Source: Thermoflexus hugenholtzii JAD2 (lineage in GTDB: Bacteria > Chloroflexota > Dehalococcoidia > SHYB01). From it: DNA of 12,553 nucleotides. The notes beneath the pieces were generated by a model that saw only the letters and a program-made list of their open reading frames with translations, had not been told where the DNA came from and did no database searches. Shown piece by piece: positions 1 through 7,020 of this stretch. The stretch is from positions 1 to 12,553 of the forward strand of contig CAMAVV010000028.1 in NCBI GenBank assembly GCA_945861815.1. The letters run 5' to 3'. The position numbers and the translations under genes are program-made. Each line of letters starts with the position of its first letter. Within the stretch, counting starts at the first letter, position 1.

Positions 1-54
1 GACGTAGACGGCAACGGCAAGGATGATGGAGAAGAGGAACCGCTTGCTCTTCAC
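1..54 (-). CDS. N-terminus of a putative membrane or secreted protein (partial)
   Basis: An open frame begins at a GTG (positions 54-52) and stays open for 18 codons to the window edge, reading MKSKRFLFSIILAVAVYV. A short basic start (two Lys, one Arg) followed by an unbroken hydrophobic run is what a signal peptide or first membrane helix looks like. It lies 42 bp downstream of the transketolase C-subunit gene on the same strand, so it may be the next gene of that operon. A weak purine-rich stretch (GAAGG) precedes the GTG. Too little is present to name a family, and a chance frame cannot be excluded over this length. Confidence 0.42.
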   Translation of the reverse strand, partial: MKSKRFLFSIILAVAVYV

Positions 55-96
55 GCCCAGGCGCCTTCGGTGTGCCGGGTGCCGTGAAGCACTGGC

Positions 97-1050
97 CTAC
101 GCCTTTTTTCTTGTGAGCGCGCGCTTTGCGGCAGCTTCGATGTCGGCAGGCGTCAGGTGATATTTCACCAGAAGCTCGTCCGGCGTCCCTGATTCGCAGT
201 AGCCGTCCGGCAGGGCTACCATCTCCACCGGCGCCAGGCGCTTCTCTGCCACCACTCGCGCAACTGCAGCTCCAAGTCCGCCATGTTTCAGATGCTCTTC
301 TGCTGTGACGATTGCTCCAGTATCCTTCGCGGCGGCGATGACTGCCTCCTCGTCGAATGGTCGCAGCGACGCCATATTCAGCACCCGCGCCTGGATGCCT
401 GCCTTCGCTAGGGATTCAGCGGCGTCGAGGGCGGCTGGGACAAGCACCCCGCACGCGATGATCGTAAGGTCTTTGCCCTCCCGCAGCGTCGCCGCTTTGC
501 CCAGGCGGAACTGGTAGTTCTGCGGCAGCACTATCTTGGTTGCCGGGCGAACGAGCCTGATGTAAAAAGGCCCGAACGTGTTCGCCGCTGTGCGCACCGC
601 CTGCTCCGTCTCGATGACGTCAGCAGGGACGATGACGTTGAAGGTGGGAAAGGAGCACATGAGGGCGAGATCTTCTATGGATTGCGCCGAGATGCCGTCC
701 TCGCCCGTCATGATCCCCGCGTGAGTGACGACGATTTTCACGTTGAGGTTGGACTGGGCGATGCCGACGCGTATCTGCTCGAATGCGTTGCCTGTGGCAA
801 AGACGGCAAAGGTGCTCACGAAGGGGATCTTGCCTGAGGCCGCAAGCCCGGCGGCGACGTTCATCATATTCGCCTCGGCGGCGCCGAAGTCAAAGAACCG
901 CTCGGGGAATTTCTTGCCGAAAGCGACGGACATCACGGATTTGTTAAGGTCGCCGCCGACAAAGACGACGTTTGGGTTCTCCTCGCCCAGTTTGACGAGG
1001 ACTTCGCCGTACTTGTCCCGCATCGCCGCTTTTGCGATGGTGGTGGTCAT
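97..1050 (-). CDS. Transketolase, C-terminal subunit (split transketolase)
   Basis: This 317-residue protein matches the pyrimidine-binding and C-terminal domains of transketolase, the cytosolic thiamine-diphosphate enzyme that moves two-carbon ketol units between sugar phosphates in the non-oxidative pentose phosphate pathway. The conserved glutamate that activates the cofactor is Glu59 in FDFGAAEANM. The loop GIMTGEDGISAQSIEDLAL (about residues 112-130) corresponds to the usual GEDG-x-x-x-Q-x-xED motif; a histidine common in fused transketolases is replaced by Ser-Ala there. The C-terminal domain follows from about residue 190. Its ATG overlaps the stop codon of the N-subunit gene (ATGA, 1047-1050), so translation is very probably coupled and the two proteins are made in equal amounts. 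The length is normal for split transketolases. The exact sugar substrate cannot be read from sequence. Confidence 0.93.
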   Translation of the reverse strand: MTTTIAKAAMRDKYGEVLVKLGEENPNVVFVGGDLNKSVMSVAFGKKFPERFFDFGAAEANMMNVAAGLAASGKIPFVSTFAVFATGNAFEQIRVGIAQSNLNVKIVVTHAGIMTGEDGISAQSIEDLALMCSFPTFNVIVPADVIETEQAVRTAANTFGPFYIRLVRPATKIVLPQNYQFRLGKAATLREGKDLTIIACGVLVPAALDAAESLAKAGIQARVLNMASLRPFDEEAVIAAAKDTGAIVTAEEHLKHGGLGAAVARVVAEKRLAPVEMVALPDGYCESGTPDELLVKYHLTPADIEAAAKRALTRKKA

Positions 1051-1886
1051 GCGAGCTCCTTCATGGCCTGGGCCAGTTGCTCAACGTTAGGCGCCTTGCC
1101 GTGCCAGTCGGCGTTGTTCTCCATGAAGCTGACGCCCTTCCCTTTGGTGGTGTGGGCGATGATGGCGACGGGCCCGGTGAGCGTACGCGCCATCTCCAGC
1201 GTCTCCACGATCTGCTGCATGTTGTGCCCGTCGATCTCATGCACCACAAAGCCGAAGGCGCGCCACTTATCCGGCAGCGGTTCCAACTCCATGACGTCAC
1301 TGGTGAAGCGGTCGTTCTGGATGCGGTTGCGGTCGAGGATAAGGATGAGGTTCTGCAGCTTGTAGTGCTTGGCCGCCATCGCCGCCTCCCACACTTGGCC
1401 CTCGTCGCACTCACCGTCGCCGATCATGACGTACACCTTGCTGTCGCGTTTATCGAGGCGGAGCGCGAGGGAGACGCCGACCCCGAAGGAGAGGCCCTGT
1501 CCAAGGGAGCCGCCGGACATCTCGACTCCGGGTGTTTTGATGTGGGCATGGCCCTGGATGCGGCTGTTCAGCTTGCGAAAGGTCTTCAACTCATCGACGG
1601 GGAAATAGCCGGATTCGGCGAGGCATGCGTAGATCGCTGGGCAGTCATGGGCCTTGCTGAGGATGAAGCGGTCGCGGTCTGCCCATTTTGGCTCATTTGG
1701 ATTGTGTTTCAAGATTCGGAAATAGAGCGATGTCATCAGGTCGATTGCCGAGAGTGAACCGCCGGGGTGGCCGCTGCCTGCCCAGTGCGTCATCTGGACG
1801 ATGTGGCGGCGGTTGACCTTTGCCTTTGCCTGCAGCTCCGCGACGGAGTGAGGCTTTATCGGGCTTGTCGCGACGTGGTTGGCCAT
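1047..1886 (-). CDS. Transketolase, N-terminal subunit (split transketolase)
   Basis: This 279-residue protein is the diphosphate-binding half of transketolase. His40 lies in AGSGHPGGSLSAIDL, a hallmark of the family. The thiamine-diphosphate/metal motif starts at Gly156-Asp157-Gly158 (GDGECDEGQVWEAAM) and ends at about Asn187 (ILDRNRIQ), the classic GDG...N spacing. His-Gly-His near residues 112-115 and the segment MSGGSLGQGLSFGVG also fit. The start is an ATG with a strong ribosome site (AGGAGG, 1901-1896) nine bases upstream. A good sigma70-type promoter sits at 1935-1963. It must pair with the C-terminal subunit encoded by the overlapping downstream gene to be active. Family assignment is secure; whether the pair serves the pentose phosphate pathway or a specialised sugar route is not shown. 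Confidence 0.94.
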   Translation of the reverse strand: MANHVATSPIKPHSVAELQAKAKVNRRHIVQMTHWAGSGHPGGSLSAIDLMTSLYFRILKHNPNEPKWADRDRFILSKAHDCPAIYACLAESGYFPVDELKTFRKLNSRIQGHAHIKTPGVEMSGGSLGQGLSFGVGVSLALRLDKRDSKVYVMIGDGECDEGQVWEAAMAAKHYKLQNLILILDRNRIQNDRFTSDVMELEPLPDKWRAFGFVVHEIDGHNMQQIVETLEMARTLTGPVAIIAHTTKGKGVSFMENNADWHGKAPNVEQLAQAMKELA

Positions 1887-1934
1887 GCTGCCTTGCCTCC
1901 TACATCTATCGATTGGTTTTGTACCTGGCTCAAA

Positions 1935-1963
1935 ATTATAGCTAGGCCAATCTGAAGTGTCTA
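1935..1963 (-). promoter_or_regulatory. Promoter of the transketolase operon
   Basis: On the minus strand, TAGACA (1963-1958) and a perfect TATAAT (1940-1935) are separated by 17 bases, a near-consensus housekeeping promoter. Transcription would start near 1928, giving a leader of about 42 bases that contains the AGGAGG ribosome site. Because this promoter lies downstream of the terminator at 2003-2028, the transketolase genes do not need read-through from the RNA unit above them. Confidence 0.75.
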
Positions 1964-2001
1964 ATCGTGCCGCGATGCGACACGCCGCGTTTCGAAGAAA
2001 A

Positions 2002-2271
2002 TAAAAAGCCCCAGGCGTTTGCCCGGGGTTATCTATATAAAACCATCCGCCTCGGCGTTCGTTTGTCCCGGCATTGCCAGCCGGAGGGGTGCGTCCCTTG
2101 GCGCTCGCGCCCTCTGGGACCTGCGCCCGTGTTCGTCGAACTACCGGGGCGGAGTCCTGTGCTCCTGGCGCTCCACCGAACCCCCACCGCCTCGCTCCGC
2201 GCCGCTCGAACCGGAGGGCCAGGAGCCGTTGTCTCTGTTAATCGGTTCCCGCCTCCTTTCATCTACTCTCT
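2002..2271 (-). ncRNA. Unidentified structured RNA of about 270 nt
   Basis: This gene-free stretch is bounded by a TATAAT box (2283-2278) and an intrinsic terminator (2028-2003), so a discrete transcript is predicted. It can fold extensively. A perfect 9-bp stem joins 2226-2218 (GCTCCTGGC) to 2169-2161 (GCCAGGAGC). A second long stem joins 2153-2137 to 2061-2046: 6 bp, one C/A mismatch, 3 bp, a 2/1 internal loop, then 5 bp. Inside it sit two hairpins: one with GTCCC/GGGAC (2120-2116 with 2097-2093), capped by GGCG/CGCC, and one with CCGGC/GCCGG (2084-2080 with 2072-2068) around a 7-base loop. I looked for RNase P, tmRNA, SRP RNA, T-box and common riboswitch signature sequences and found none. 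It could be a diverged 6S-like or other housekeeping RNA, a leader/attenuator, or a new family. The arginine- and glycine-rich frames across it look like non-coding translation. Confidence 0.6.
2003..2028 (-). terminator. Intrinsic terminator of the structured RNA
   Basis: Read on the minus strand, CCCCGGGC-AAAC-GCCTGGGG forms an 8-bp stem (one G-T wobble) with a four-base loop, followed by CTTTTTATTTT. This is a textbook rho-independent terminator. It lies about 40 bases upstream of the transketolase -35 box and therefore ends the transcript starting near 2271, or read-through from the rhomboid gene. Confidence 0.85.
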
Positions 2272-2277
2272 ACACCT

Positions 2278-2283
2278 ATTATA
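2278..2283 (-). promoter_or_regulatory. -10 element of the structured RNA
   Basis: The minus strand has a perfect TATAAT preceded by GGGG, shortly after the rhomboid stop codon. No convincing -35 box lies 16-18 bases upstream; that zone is a T-rich stretch (CTTTTTT). Initiation is predicted near 2271, just before the first paired region of the RNA. The element is called mainly because of its exact match and its position opposite a terminator. Confidence 0.5.
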
Positions 2284-2312
2284 CCCCTGGACGCAAGCAA
2301 AAAAGACTATCG

Positions 2313-3077
2313 TCAACGGCTGATTTGCCAGAAGTCCGTGGGCCGTTGCCGTCGTGGCCATAAGGGTTCGCGCCAGTAGAGCAATTTCAACAGCGCGACG
2401 GCGAGGAGGCCTGCGGCAAAGCCGCCGATATGCGCCCAATACGCGACGCCGCTCTCGATGGACGGGTCCAAGGAACCGACGCCGCTGAAGAGCTGCAAGA
2501 TGATCCAAAAGCCCAGCAAATAGATTGCCGGCATGCGGACGATGACGATGAAGAAAAAGATAACCGCGGTCCGCACCTGGTTGAAGGGATAAAGGAGGAG
2601 GTACGCGCCTAGCACTCCCGCGATGGCCCCGCTTGCGCCGATGTTGGGCACGTCGGAATCCATCCTGATCGCGATCTGCGTCCACGCGGCGGCTAGCCCG
2701 GCCACGAGATAAAAGACGAAGTACTTCGCATGCCCCAGCCTGTCCTCCACATTATCGCCAAAGACCCACAGGAAGATCATGTTTCCCAGGTAGTGCAGCA
2801 CGCCGCCGTGGATGAACATCGAGGTGAAGATCGTTCCCCAGGCCGGCATGTTGGAGTCGATATCCAGCGTCTCACCGAATTGGATTCCCAAGTCGGTGAA
2901 GTTCACGCCCCCGGTCAACTCTCTCGGGATAAGGCCATACTTATAGAAGAAGAGGGCCTAGTCGAGATCATTGAGGAAGAGCGTGTAGGCAAACACGATC
3001 GTGTTGATGGCGATGAGCGCGATGTTGACGTACGGAGTCCCACGTCTCTGGTGGTTGACGTCTGATAGCGGGATCAC
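2313..3077 (-). pseudogene. Rhomboid-family intramembrane serine protease, interrupted by an in-frame TAG
   Basis: Rhomboids cleave membrane proteins inside the bilayer with a Ser-His dyad. The full frame starts at GTG 3077-3075 (V-IPLSDVNHQRRGTPYVN), continues through a first membrane helix (ALIAINTIVFAYTLFL), then meets TAG at 2960-2958 as codon 40. Beyond it the same frame resumes with ALFFYKYGLIPRELTGG, which is what normally follows in the family. The rest is intact: HYLGN in the second helix region, catalytic Ser in NIGASGAIAG (frame position 149) and catalytic His in YWAHIGGFAAG (216). Restart at a downstream TTG (2918) would give a 201-residue protein lacking the first helix. The gene begins 19 bp after the acyl-CoA dehydrogenase stop, so they are probably co-transcribed. 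A glutamate codon (GAG) changed to TAG is the simplest explanation; a sequencing error is possible. Confidence 0.8.
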
Positions 3078-3096
3078 GGGAGGTCGCTGCTCTTTC

Positions 3097-4278
3097 CTAG
3101 CCTCGAGGCAGTCCGAGGCCGCGCATGGCGATGGTGTTGCGCTGAATCTCCGATGTGCCGCTTCCTATTGTAATCGCCCGCTGGCCGCGGTAGAGCTTTT
3201 GCACCTTGCCACGCAGGACGTTCACCTTGCTCACGTGCGTCAGCTCGCCCCAATGCCCCAGAACTTCCATCGAAAGCTGTGTGAGGCGCTGGGTGAGCTC
3301 AGTGGCGAACAAGCGCGCGATGGACGATTCATAGCTGGGAATCTTCCCTGCGTTCTGCATCCAGCCTACCTTATAGGAAAGCATGCGCGACGCCTGCAAT
3401 TGGACCGACATATCGGCGAGTTTGTGGCGAAGCATCGGGTTAATCTCGATAGGCTTGTAGCCGTCGACGCCCTTCTTGGCGAGTTCGACGACCTCCTCAA
3501 AAAGCTGCATCGCAGGGATGGTGACCTTGATGCCCGATCGCTCGAAGTTCAGCGTCGTCGTTGCCAGGTACCATCCCTTGTTCTTCTCGCCTACGAGGCA
3601 GTCGCGCGGGATGCGCACATTGTCGAAGAAGAACTCGCCGAAGTGCACCACGTCTGCCATGTTCACGATGGGCCGCCGCGTGACGCCTGGCAGCGTCAGG
3701 TCGATAAGGAAATAGCTGATGCCCTTGTGTTTGGGCAGGTCCTTGTCCGTGCGCGCCAGCAGGATGCCCCAGTGGGACTCCATGCCTTGGCTCGTCCACA
3801 CCTTCTGTCCGTTGAGCAGGAAATAGTCGCTCTTGTCCTCGGCAAAGGTTTGTAATGACGCCAGGTCCGAGCCTGCATTCGGCTCGCTGAAGAGCTGGCA
3901 CCAGATCACCTCGGCCCGGGCGATCTTCGGCAGATGCCGCTGCTTCTGCTCCTGCGTGCCGTGGATCATGATGACTGGCCCCGCCAGGGAGATGCCGTTG
4001 CCCATGTACTTCCGCGGGGCCTTGTGGAGCGCCATCTCCTCGTTGAAGATCATCTGCTCCATCGGCGACCAGCCGAGGCCGCCGTACTCCTTGGGCCACG
4101 CGCAGGTGAGCCAGCCGCGCTCGCCGAGCTTCCGCGCAAATCCCTTCTCGAACTCGTCCCGCGCGCTCTCGTCGTCCTCTCCCGCGCGCTGCAGCCAGTC
4201 CGAGGGCAATTCCCGGCGCAGGAAGTCGCGGATCTCCTGGCGGAACTGCTGCTCTTTCGCTGTCCATGCAAAGTCCAC
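3097..4278 (-). CDS. Acyl-CoA dehydrogenase family protein
   Basis: This 393-residue flavoprotein has the full acyl-CoA dehydrogenase layout: an N-terminal helical domain, a middle beta-domain with SEPNAGSDLA (about 131-140) and KVWTSQG (159-165), and a C-terminal helical domain ending GTSEIQRNTIAMRGLGLPR. It would introduce an alpha-beta double bond into an acyl-CoA and pass electrons to ETF. The usual catalytic Glu of medium-chain enzymes (IYEGT) is Ser373 here (IGSGT). Glu246 in LNFERSG sits where isovaleryl-CoA dehydrogenase carries its base, so activity is still plausible, perhaps on branched or ring-bearing substrates. The start is a GTG with an AGGAG site (4291-4287) seven to eight bases upstream. 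The substrate is unknown. Confidence 0.9.
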   Translation of the reverse strand: MDFAWTAKEQQFRQEIRDFLRRELPSDWLQRAGEDDESARDEFEKGFARKLGERGWLTCAWPKEYGGLGWSPMEQMIFNEEMALHKAPRKYMGNGISLAGPVIMIHGTQEQKQRHLPKIARAEVIWCQLFSEPNAGSDLASLQTFAEDKSDYFLLNGQKVWTSQGMESHWGILLARTDKDLPKHKGISYFLIDLTLPGVTRRPIVNMADVVHFGEFFFDNVRIPRDCLVGEKNKGWYLATTTLNFERSGIKVTIPAMQLFEEVVELAKKGVDGYKPIEINPMLRHKLADMSVQLQASRMLSYKVGWMQNAGKIPSYESSIARLFATELTQRLTQLSMEVLGHWGELTHVSKVNVLRGKVQKLYRGQRAITIGSGTSEIQRNTIAMRGLGLPRG

Positions 4279-4307
4279 GGCGTCTGCTCCTGAGGAGATG
4301 CAAAGGC

Positions 4308-4337
4308 AGTATAGCTATGCTATTTTCCCCATGACAA
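4308..4337 (-). promoter_or_regulatory. Promoter of the acyl-CoA dehydrogenase - rhomboid unit
   Basis: On the minus strand, TTGTCA (4337-4332) and TATACT (4313-4308) are 18 bases apart, both close to consensus. Initiation near 4301 leaves a leader of about 23 bases with the AGGAG ribosome site. The DUF429 gene starts 88 bp away on the other strand, so this short spacer is a divergent control region. A CTCCT-G-AGGAG palindrome (4287-4297) covers the ribosome site and might form a small hairpin in the leader. Confidence 0.65.
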
Positions 4338-4365
4338 GTGCAGCGATTGCGCGAAGGTGGGTTGC

Positions 4366-5061
4366 ATGCCTTGGATTGCAGGAGCCGATGGTTGCAAGGG
4401 AGGCTGGGTTGCCGCCTTCCTCCAGAGCGATTCGGGGGAGATACGGGTTGAGGTCGTGCCTAGCTTTGCCGAAGTTATCTCCTCGATACATCGCCCAAGT
4501 GTCATCGCCGTGGACATGCCTATCGGCCTGCCATCAACCTCTGCCCCTCGCCGCGCCTGCGACGCCGAGGCTCGCAAGCGTCTTGGCCCGCGCAGGTCCT
4601 CTGTTTTTAGTCCGCCGGTTCGGGAAGTTGTGGGCGTCGCCGCCTACGGCGAGGCGAATGGAATGAGCAAGCGCCTCACAGGTAAGGGGCTATCGAAGCA
4701 GGCCTTTTATATCATGCCCAAGATTTCCGAGGTGCACGAAGCGCTTGTGGCGGAACCCACATGCAACATTCGAGAGTGCCACCCCGAGGTCTCCTTTATG
4801 GCGATGAATGGCGAAGTGCCCCTTGAGGCCTACAAACGGACTCCTGAAGGCCAGCGCCTTCGCGGCGTGTTGCTGGCCCGTGAGTTCGGGACGGGATTTG
4901 CGAAGCTGAACGTCGTTCACCCAGGCGTCGCTCTCGACGATGTCTACGATGCCTTCGCTTGCCTCTGGACAGCCCGGCGCATCCTGCAGGGCGTTGCCCG
5001 CTCCCTCCCTGCAACGCCGCCGCGCGATGCTCTGGGCTTGCCGATGCAAATCGTCTATTGA
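4366..5061 (+). CDS. DUF429 family protein (predicted RNase H-fold)
   Basis: This 231-residue protein shows the DUF429 signature: an N-terminal GADGCKGGWVAA, an acidic AVDMPIGLP, RACDAEARKRLGPRRSSVF with FSPP, ECHPEVSF, and a C-terminal DDVYDAFACLWTARR. These acidic positions would cluster in an RNase H-like fold, and the family is described as a predicted nuclease, but no reaction has been firmly established to my knowledge. The ATG at 4366 is chosen over an in-frame GTG three codons earlier because a GAAGGTGGG site ends five bases before it and the protein then begins directly with the conserved strand. It is the first gene of a plus-strand run, 82 bp before the LLM oxidoreductase. Confidence 0.82.
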   Translation: MPWIAGADGCKGGWVAAFLQSDSGEIRVEVVPSFAEVISSIHRPSVIAVDMPIGLPSTSAPRRACDAEARKRLGPRRSSVFSPPVREVVGVAAYGEANGMSKRLTGKGLSKQAFYIMPKISEVHEALVAEPTCNIRECHPEVSFMAMNGEVPLEAYKRTPEGQRLRGVLLAREFGTGFAKLNVVHPGVALDDVYDAFACLWTARRILQGVARSLPATPPRDALGLPMQIVY

Positions 5062-5084
5062 GTGCCGCGCTGCGTATGCTCACC

Positions 5085-5113
5085 TTGTCTCCCCTTTGAA
5101 CCCTCGCTACACT
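5085..5113 (+). promoter_or_regulatory. Possible promoter of the LLM oxidoreductase gene
   Basis: TTGTCT (5085-5090) and TACACT (5108-5113) are 17 bases apart in the 82-bp spacer between the DUF429 and LLM genes. Each box differs from consensus at two positions. Initiation near 5120 would give a leader of about 24 bases. Confidence 0.4.
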
Positions 5114-5143
5114 TGCCGGAGTCCTTGCGCCAAGAGGTGGAAG

Positions 5144-6082
5144 ATGGAGATCGGCATTGCCCTGCCCAACATCGGGCCTATGGCCACCCGCGACGCGATG
5201 TTCACCATCGCCGGTGCCGCCGAACGCCTCAGCTTCGATAGCCTATGGGTTGGGGATCACCTGACCCTGCCGCGCAAGCCCAAGCTCGCCTACCCCTATT
5301 CCCGTGGCACGCCTCGTTACCTTGCTCCTGACACCTTGATCCTCGACCCCTTGGCCGTCATGGCCGCCGTCGCCGCGCGCACAACGCGCATCAAAGTTGG
5401 CGTCAGCGTCCTAATCTTGCCCTATCGCCATCCCATGGTGACGGCCAAACTCCTGGCGACCATCGACCAGCTCTCCAACGGGCGCGTCATACTTGGCGCA
5501 GGCGTCGGGTGGATCCCGGAAGAGTTTGAAGCGATGGGCGCCGACTTTTCTGCGCGTGGCAAAGTCACCGATGAGCACTTGCGCTACTATCGAGAGGTAT
5601 GGTCGAAAGACGAGCCAAAGGTCGCGGAGGAGCACTACCGTCTCGCAGACATGGGCGTTCAGCCGAAGCCGGTGAAGCGCCATATACCTATCTGGATCGG
5701 CGGCAACACCAGGCTCGCCATGCGCAGGGCGGCCACCCTTGGCGACGGCATCCACTTCATAGACCGCTCACCCTCTGAGTTGCGGGAGGACATCGCCCTT
5801 TTCAAGGCAGTCTGCAAAGAGATGGGGCGGCCGCTCAAAGAGATGACGATTTCAGTGCGCTCCCAGGTGCAAATCACTGACAAGCCACTCTCTGACGGCG
5901 AGCGCTCTCTCCCCATCTCAGGGGACTTGACGCAAGTCCTCGCCGACTACCAGACGTTCAAAAAGCTGGGCGTGCAGCATCTGTGCTTGAGCCCGCGAAC
6001 GGCCAAGCCCACTGCCGGCGACTATGTGCGCGGCATGGAGTTGATTGCAAAGAAGCTCGCTCCTGCGCTGAGGAAGGCTTGA
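5144..6082 (+). CDS. LLM-class flavin/F420-dependent oxidoreductase
   Basis: This 312-residue protein belongs to the luciferase-like monooxygenase superfamily, TIM-barrel enzymes that use reduced FMN or coenzyme F420. Family marks are the start MEIGIALPNIGP, AERLSFDSLWVGDHLTLP, the segment TTRIKVGVSVLILPYRHP, LSNGRVILGAGVGW (about 113-126), and IPIWIGGNT followed by AATLGDGIHF. The last two are typical of the F420-dependent branch with the barrel closed by WIGG. The frame is open upstream, but ATG 5144 is preferred: it carries a GAGGTGG site just upstream and yields the normal family start. The substrate and the choice of F420 or FMN cannot be read out. Such enzymes often occur in many copies in actinobacterial and Chloroflexota genomes. 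Confidence 0.88.
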   Translation: MEIGIALPNIGPMATRDAMFTIAGAAERLSFDSLWVGDHLTLPRKPKLAYPYSRGTPRYLAPDTLILDPLAVMAAVAARTTRIKVGVSVLILPYRHPMVTAKLLATIDQLSNGRVILGAGVGWIPEEFEAMGADFSARGKVTDEHLRYYREVWSKDEPKVAEEHYRLADMGVQPKPVKRHIPIWIGGNTRLAMRRAATLGDGIHFIDRSPSELREDIALFKAVCKEMGRPLKEMTISVRSQVQITDKPLSDGERSLPISGDLTQVLADYQTFKKLGVQHLCLSPRTAKPTAGDYVRGMELIAKKLAPALRKA

Positions 6083-6135
6083 AGACCAAAGCCTCTTCAG
6101 GAAAATCTACATGCAGATAATGAAAAGTCATCGGC

Positions 6136-6612
6136 GTGGTTAGCGTCACCCTTGATACGTCTACCCTTGGCTCGTTGCTGTCCGAGCCGCGTAAGCGCGC
6201 ATCCCTGGAGAGGCTCTTTGACGCCGTAGGCCAGCGGCGCGTCGATCTCCTTCTCTCCCAGCCGTTCGGTAACGCCGACCTTCGCGATTCCCTCACCAGC
6301 CTCGTTCGCCTTCAGCCCGTCCTCGATACCACAGACTTCCAGCATCTCATGGCGAATGCCGAGGGATTCGTGCCAGGAGAAGACACTTTCCTCGACTACT
6401 TTTCGCAGGCCAAGGAGATTGCCCAAGCCCGGGGGTCTGTGCTGTTGCCTGAGGTAGCCGACTGGCTCTCTCTCCACATCCACTCCCTCCAGGGCCGCGA
6501 CTTCTTCCTGACCTGGTCCAAGCCCCTTCTGCTCGTCGCGCCCGAAGTCGGCGCTGAGTTCAAGATACGCATCATCACGCCCGACACGTTTCTGAAGTTC
6601 GGGGAGTATTAA
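6136..6612 (+). CDS. PIN-like domain protein, probably degenerate
   Basis: This 158-residue protein starts at a GTG without a clear ribosome site. Its N-terminus (VSVTLDTSTLGSLLS, Asp7) and C-terminus (ADWLSLHIHSLQGRDFFLTW, then IRIITPDTFLKF) resemble PIN-domain ribonucleases, in which a first-strand Asp and a late Asp-x-x-h...GxDyfLTwD block hold the metal ions. Asp7, Asp109 and Asp122 are present. The final conserved Asp appears to be Ser128 (LTWSK where LTWDK is common), and I see no clear central Glu. It may be inactive, diverged, or an unrelated protein with a similar fold. No antitoxin gene is adjacent on its strand. It ends 24 bp from the VapC-type gene, which points towards it. Confidence 0.5.
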   Translation: MVSVTLDTSTLGSLLSEPRKRASLERLFDAVGQRRVDLLLSQPFGNADLRDSLTSLVRLQPVLDTTDFQHLMANAEGFVPGEDTFLDYFSQAKEIAQARGSVLLPEVADWLSLHIHSLQGRDFFLTWSKPLLLVAPEVGAEFKIRIITPDTFLKFGEY

Positions 6613-6636
6613 CGGGACTTTGTCTTGGGTGGTGGG

Positions 6637-7020
6637 TTACTTGCCCAATGCGCGGTAGGCATCTGCCAATTTTCTGTCAAACGTATAAAGGAACCCACCT
6701 GTAGACTGGGCAAGCTGCAGATAACTCGCGTCGTAGACGCTAAGTTTCGACATGGAAGCGAGGGTAACCAGCCCGGGAGCGTCCGTAAGGTCGAACCACC
6801 TGATATTGAATGATGTTATAAGCCGCAAGCCGCGGATGATTTCTCCTTCGCGTTGTGGCTCTATCTGGATTTTTTTACGCGCGACGCTCGCAAGTTCGTA
6901 CATCAAGAGAGCGGGCTCCAGCAGTTCATCATCGCCAAGCAGGGCCCCCGCCTCTTGACCGAGCCGCTCTCCAAACAAGATCGCAGCGATGACGGACGAG
7001 TCTGCGATTTTACCGGGCAT
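6637..7020 (-). CDS. VapC-type PIN-domain toxin (ribonuclease)
   Basis: This 127-residue protein is a PIN-domain endoribonuclease of type II toxin-antitoxin systems. All four metal-binding acidic positions are visible: Asp7 (KIADSSV), Glu42 (MYELASVARKK), Asp97 (VYDASYLQLA) and Asp115 (TFDRKLADA). Known VapC toxins cut tRNA or rRNA in the cytoplasm and are held inactive by the partner antitoxin. Its ATG overlaps the end of the antitoxin gene by 11 bases (ATGCCCGGTAA), so production is coupled to the antitoxin. Length and motif order are normal. The RNA target cannot be inferred. Confidence 0.88.
   Translation of the reverse strand: MPGKIADSSVIAAILFGERLGQEAGALLGDDELLEPALLMYELASVARKKIQIEPQREGEIIRGLRLITSFNIRWFDLTDAPGLVTLASMSKLSVYDASYLQLAQSTGGFLYTFDRKLADAYRALGK

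Noticed and set aside
2029..2262. A 77-codon frame on the minus strand running almost the whole length of the structured RNA.
   Set aside because: No ribosome site, composition dominated by Arg, Gly, Pro and Thr, no recognisable motif, and the same stretch is open in plus-strand frames too. The paired RNA structure explains the base composition better.
2041..2270. Possible RNase P RNA, tmRNA, SRP RNA, T-box, SAM, cobalamin or guanidine riboswitch.
   Set aside because: Signature sequences are missing: no GAGGAAAGTCC, no tRNA-like end, no GGAA-capped SRP helix, no TGG-x-ACCGCG, and no riboswitch cores. A B12-box-like GCCAGGAG is simply one arm of the 9-bp stem.
4287..4297. CTCCTGAGGAG palindrome as a regulator-binding site.
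   Set aside because: It coincides with the ribosome site of the acyl-CoA dehydrogenase gene and is short; a chance match to the AGGAG motif is enough to explain it.
6070..6098. A weak inverted repeat (AGGCTT/AAGCCT) across the stop of the LLM gene as a terminator.
   Set aside because: Only 6 bp, it overlaps the stop codon, and no T-tract follows.
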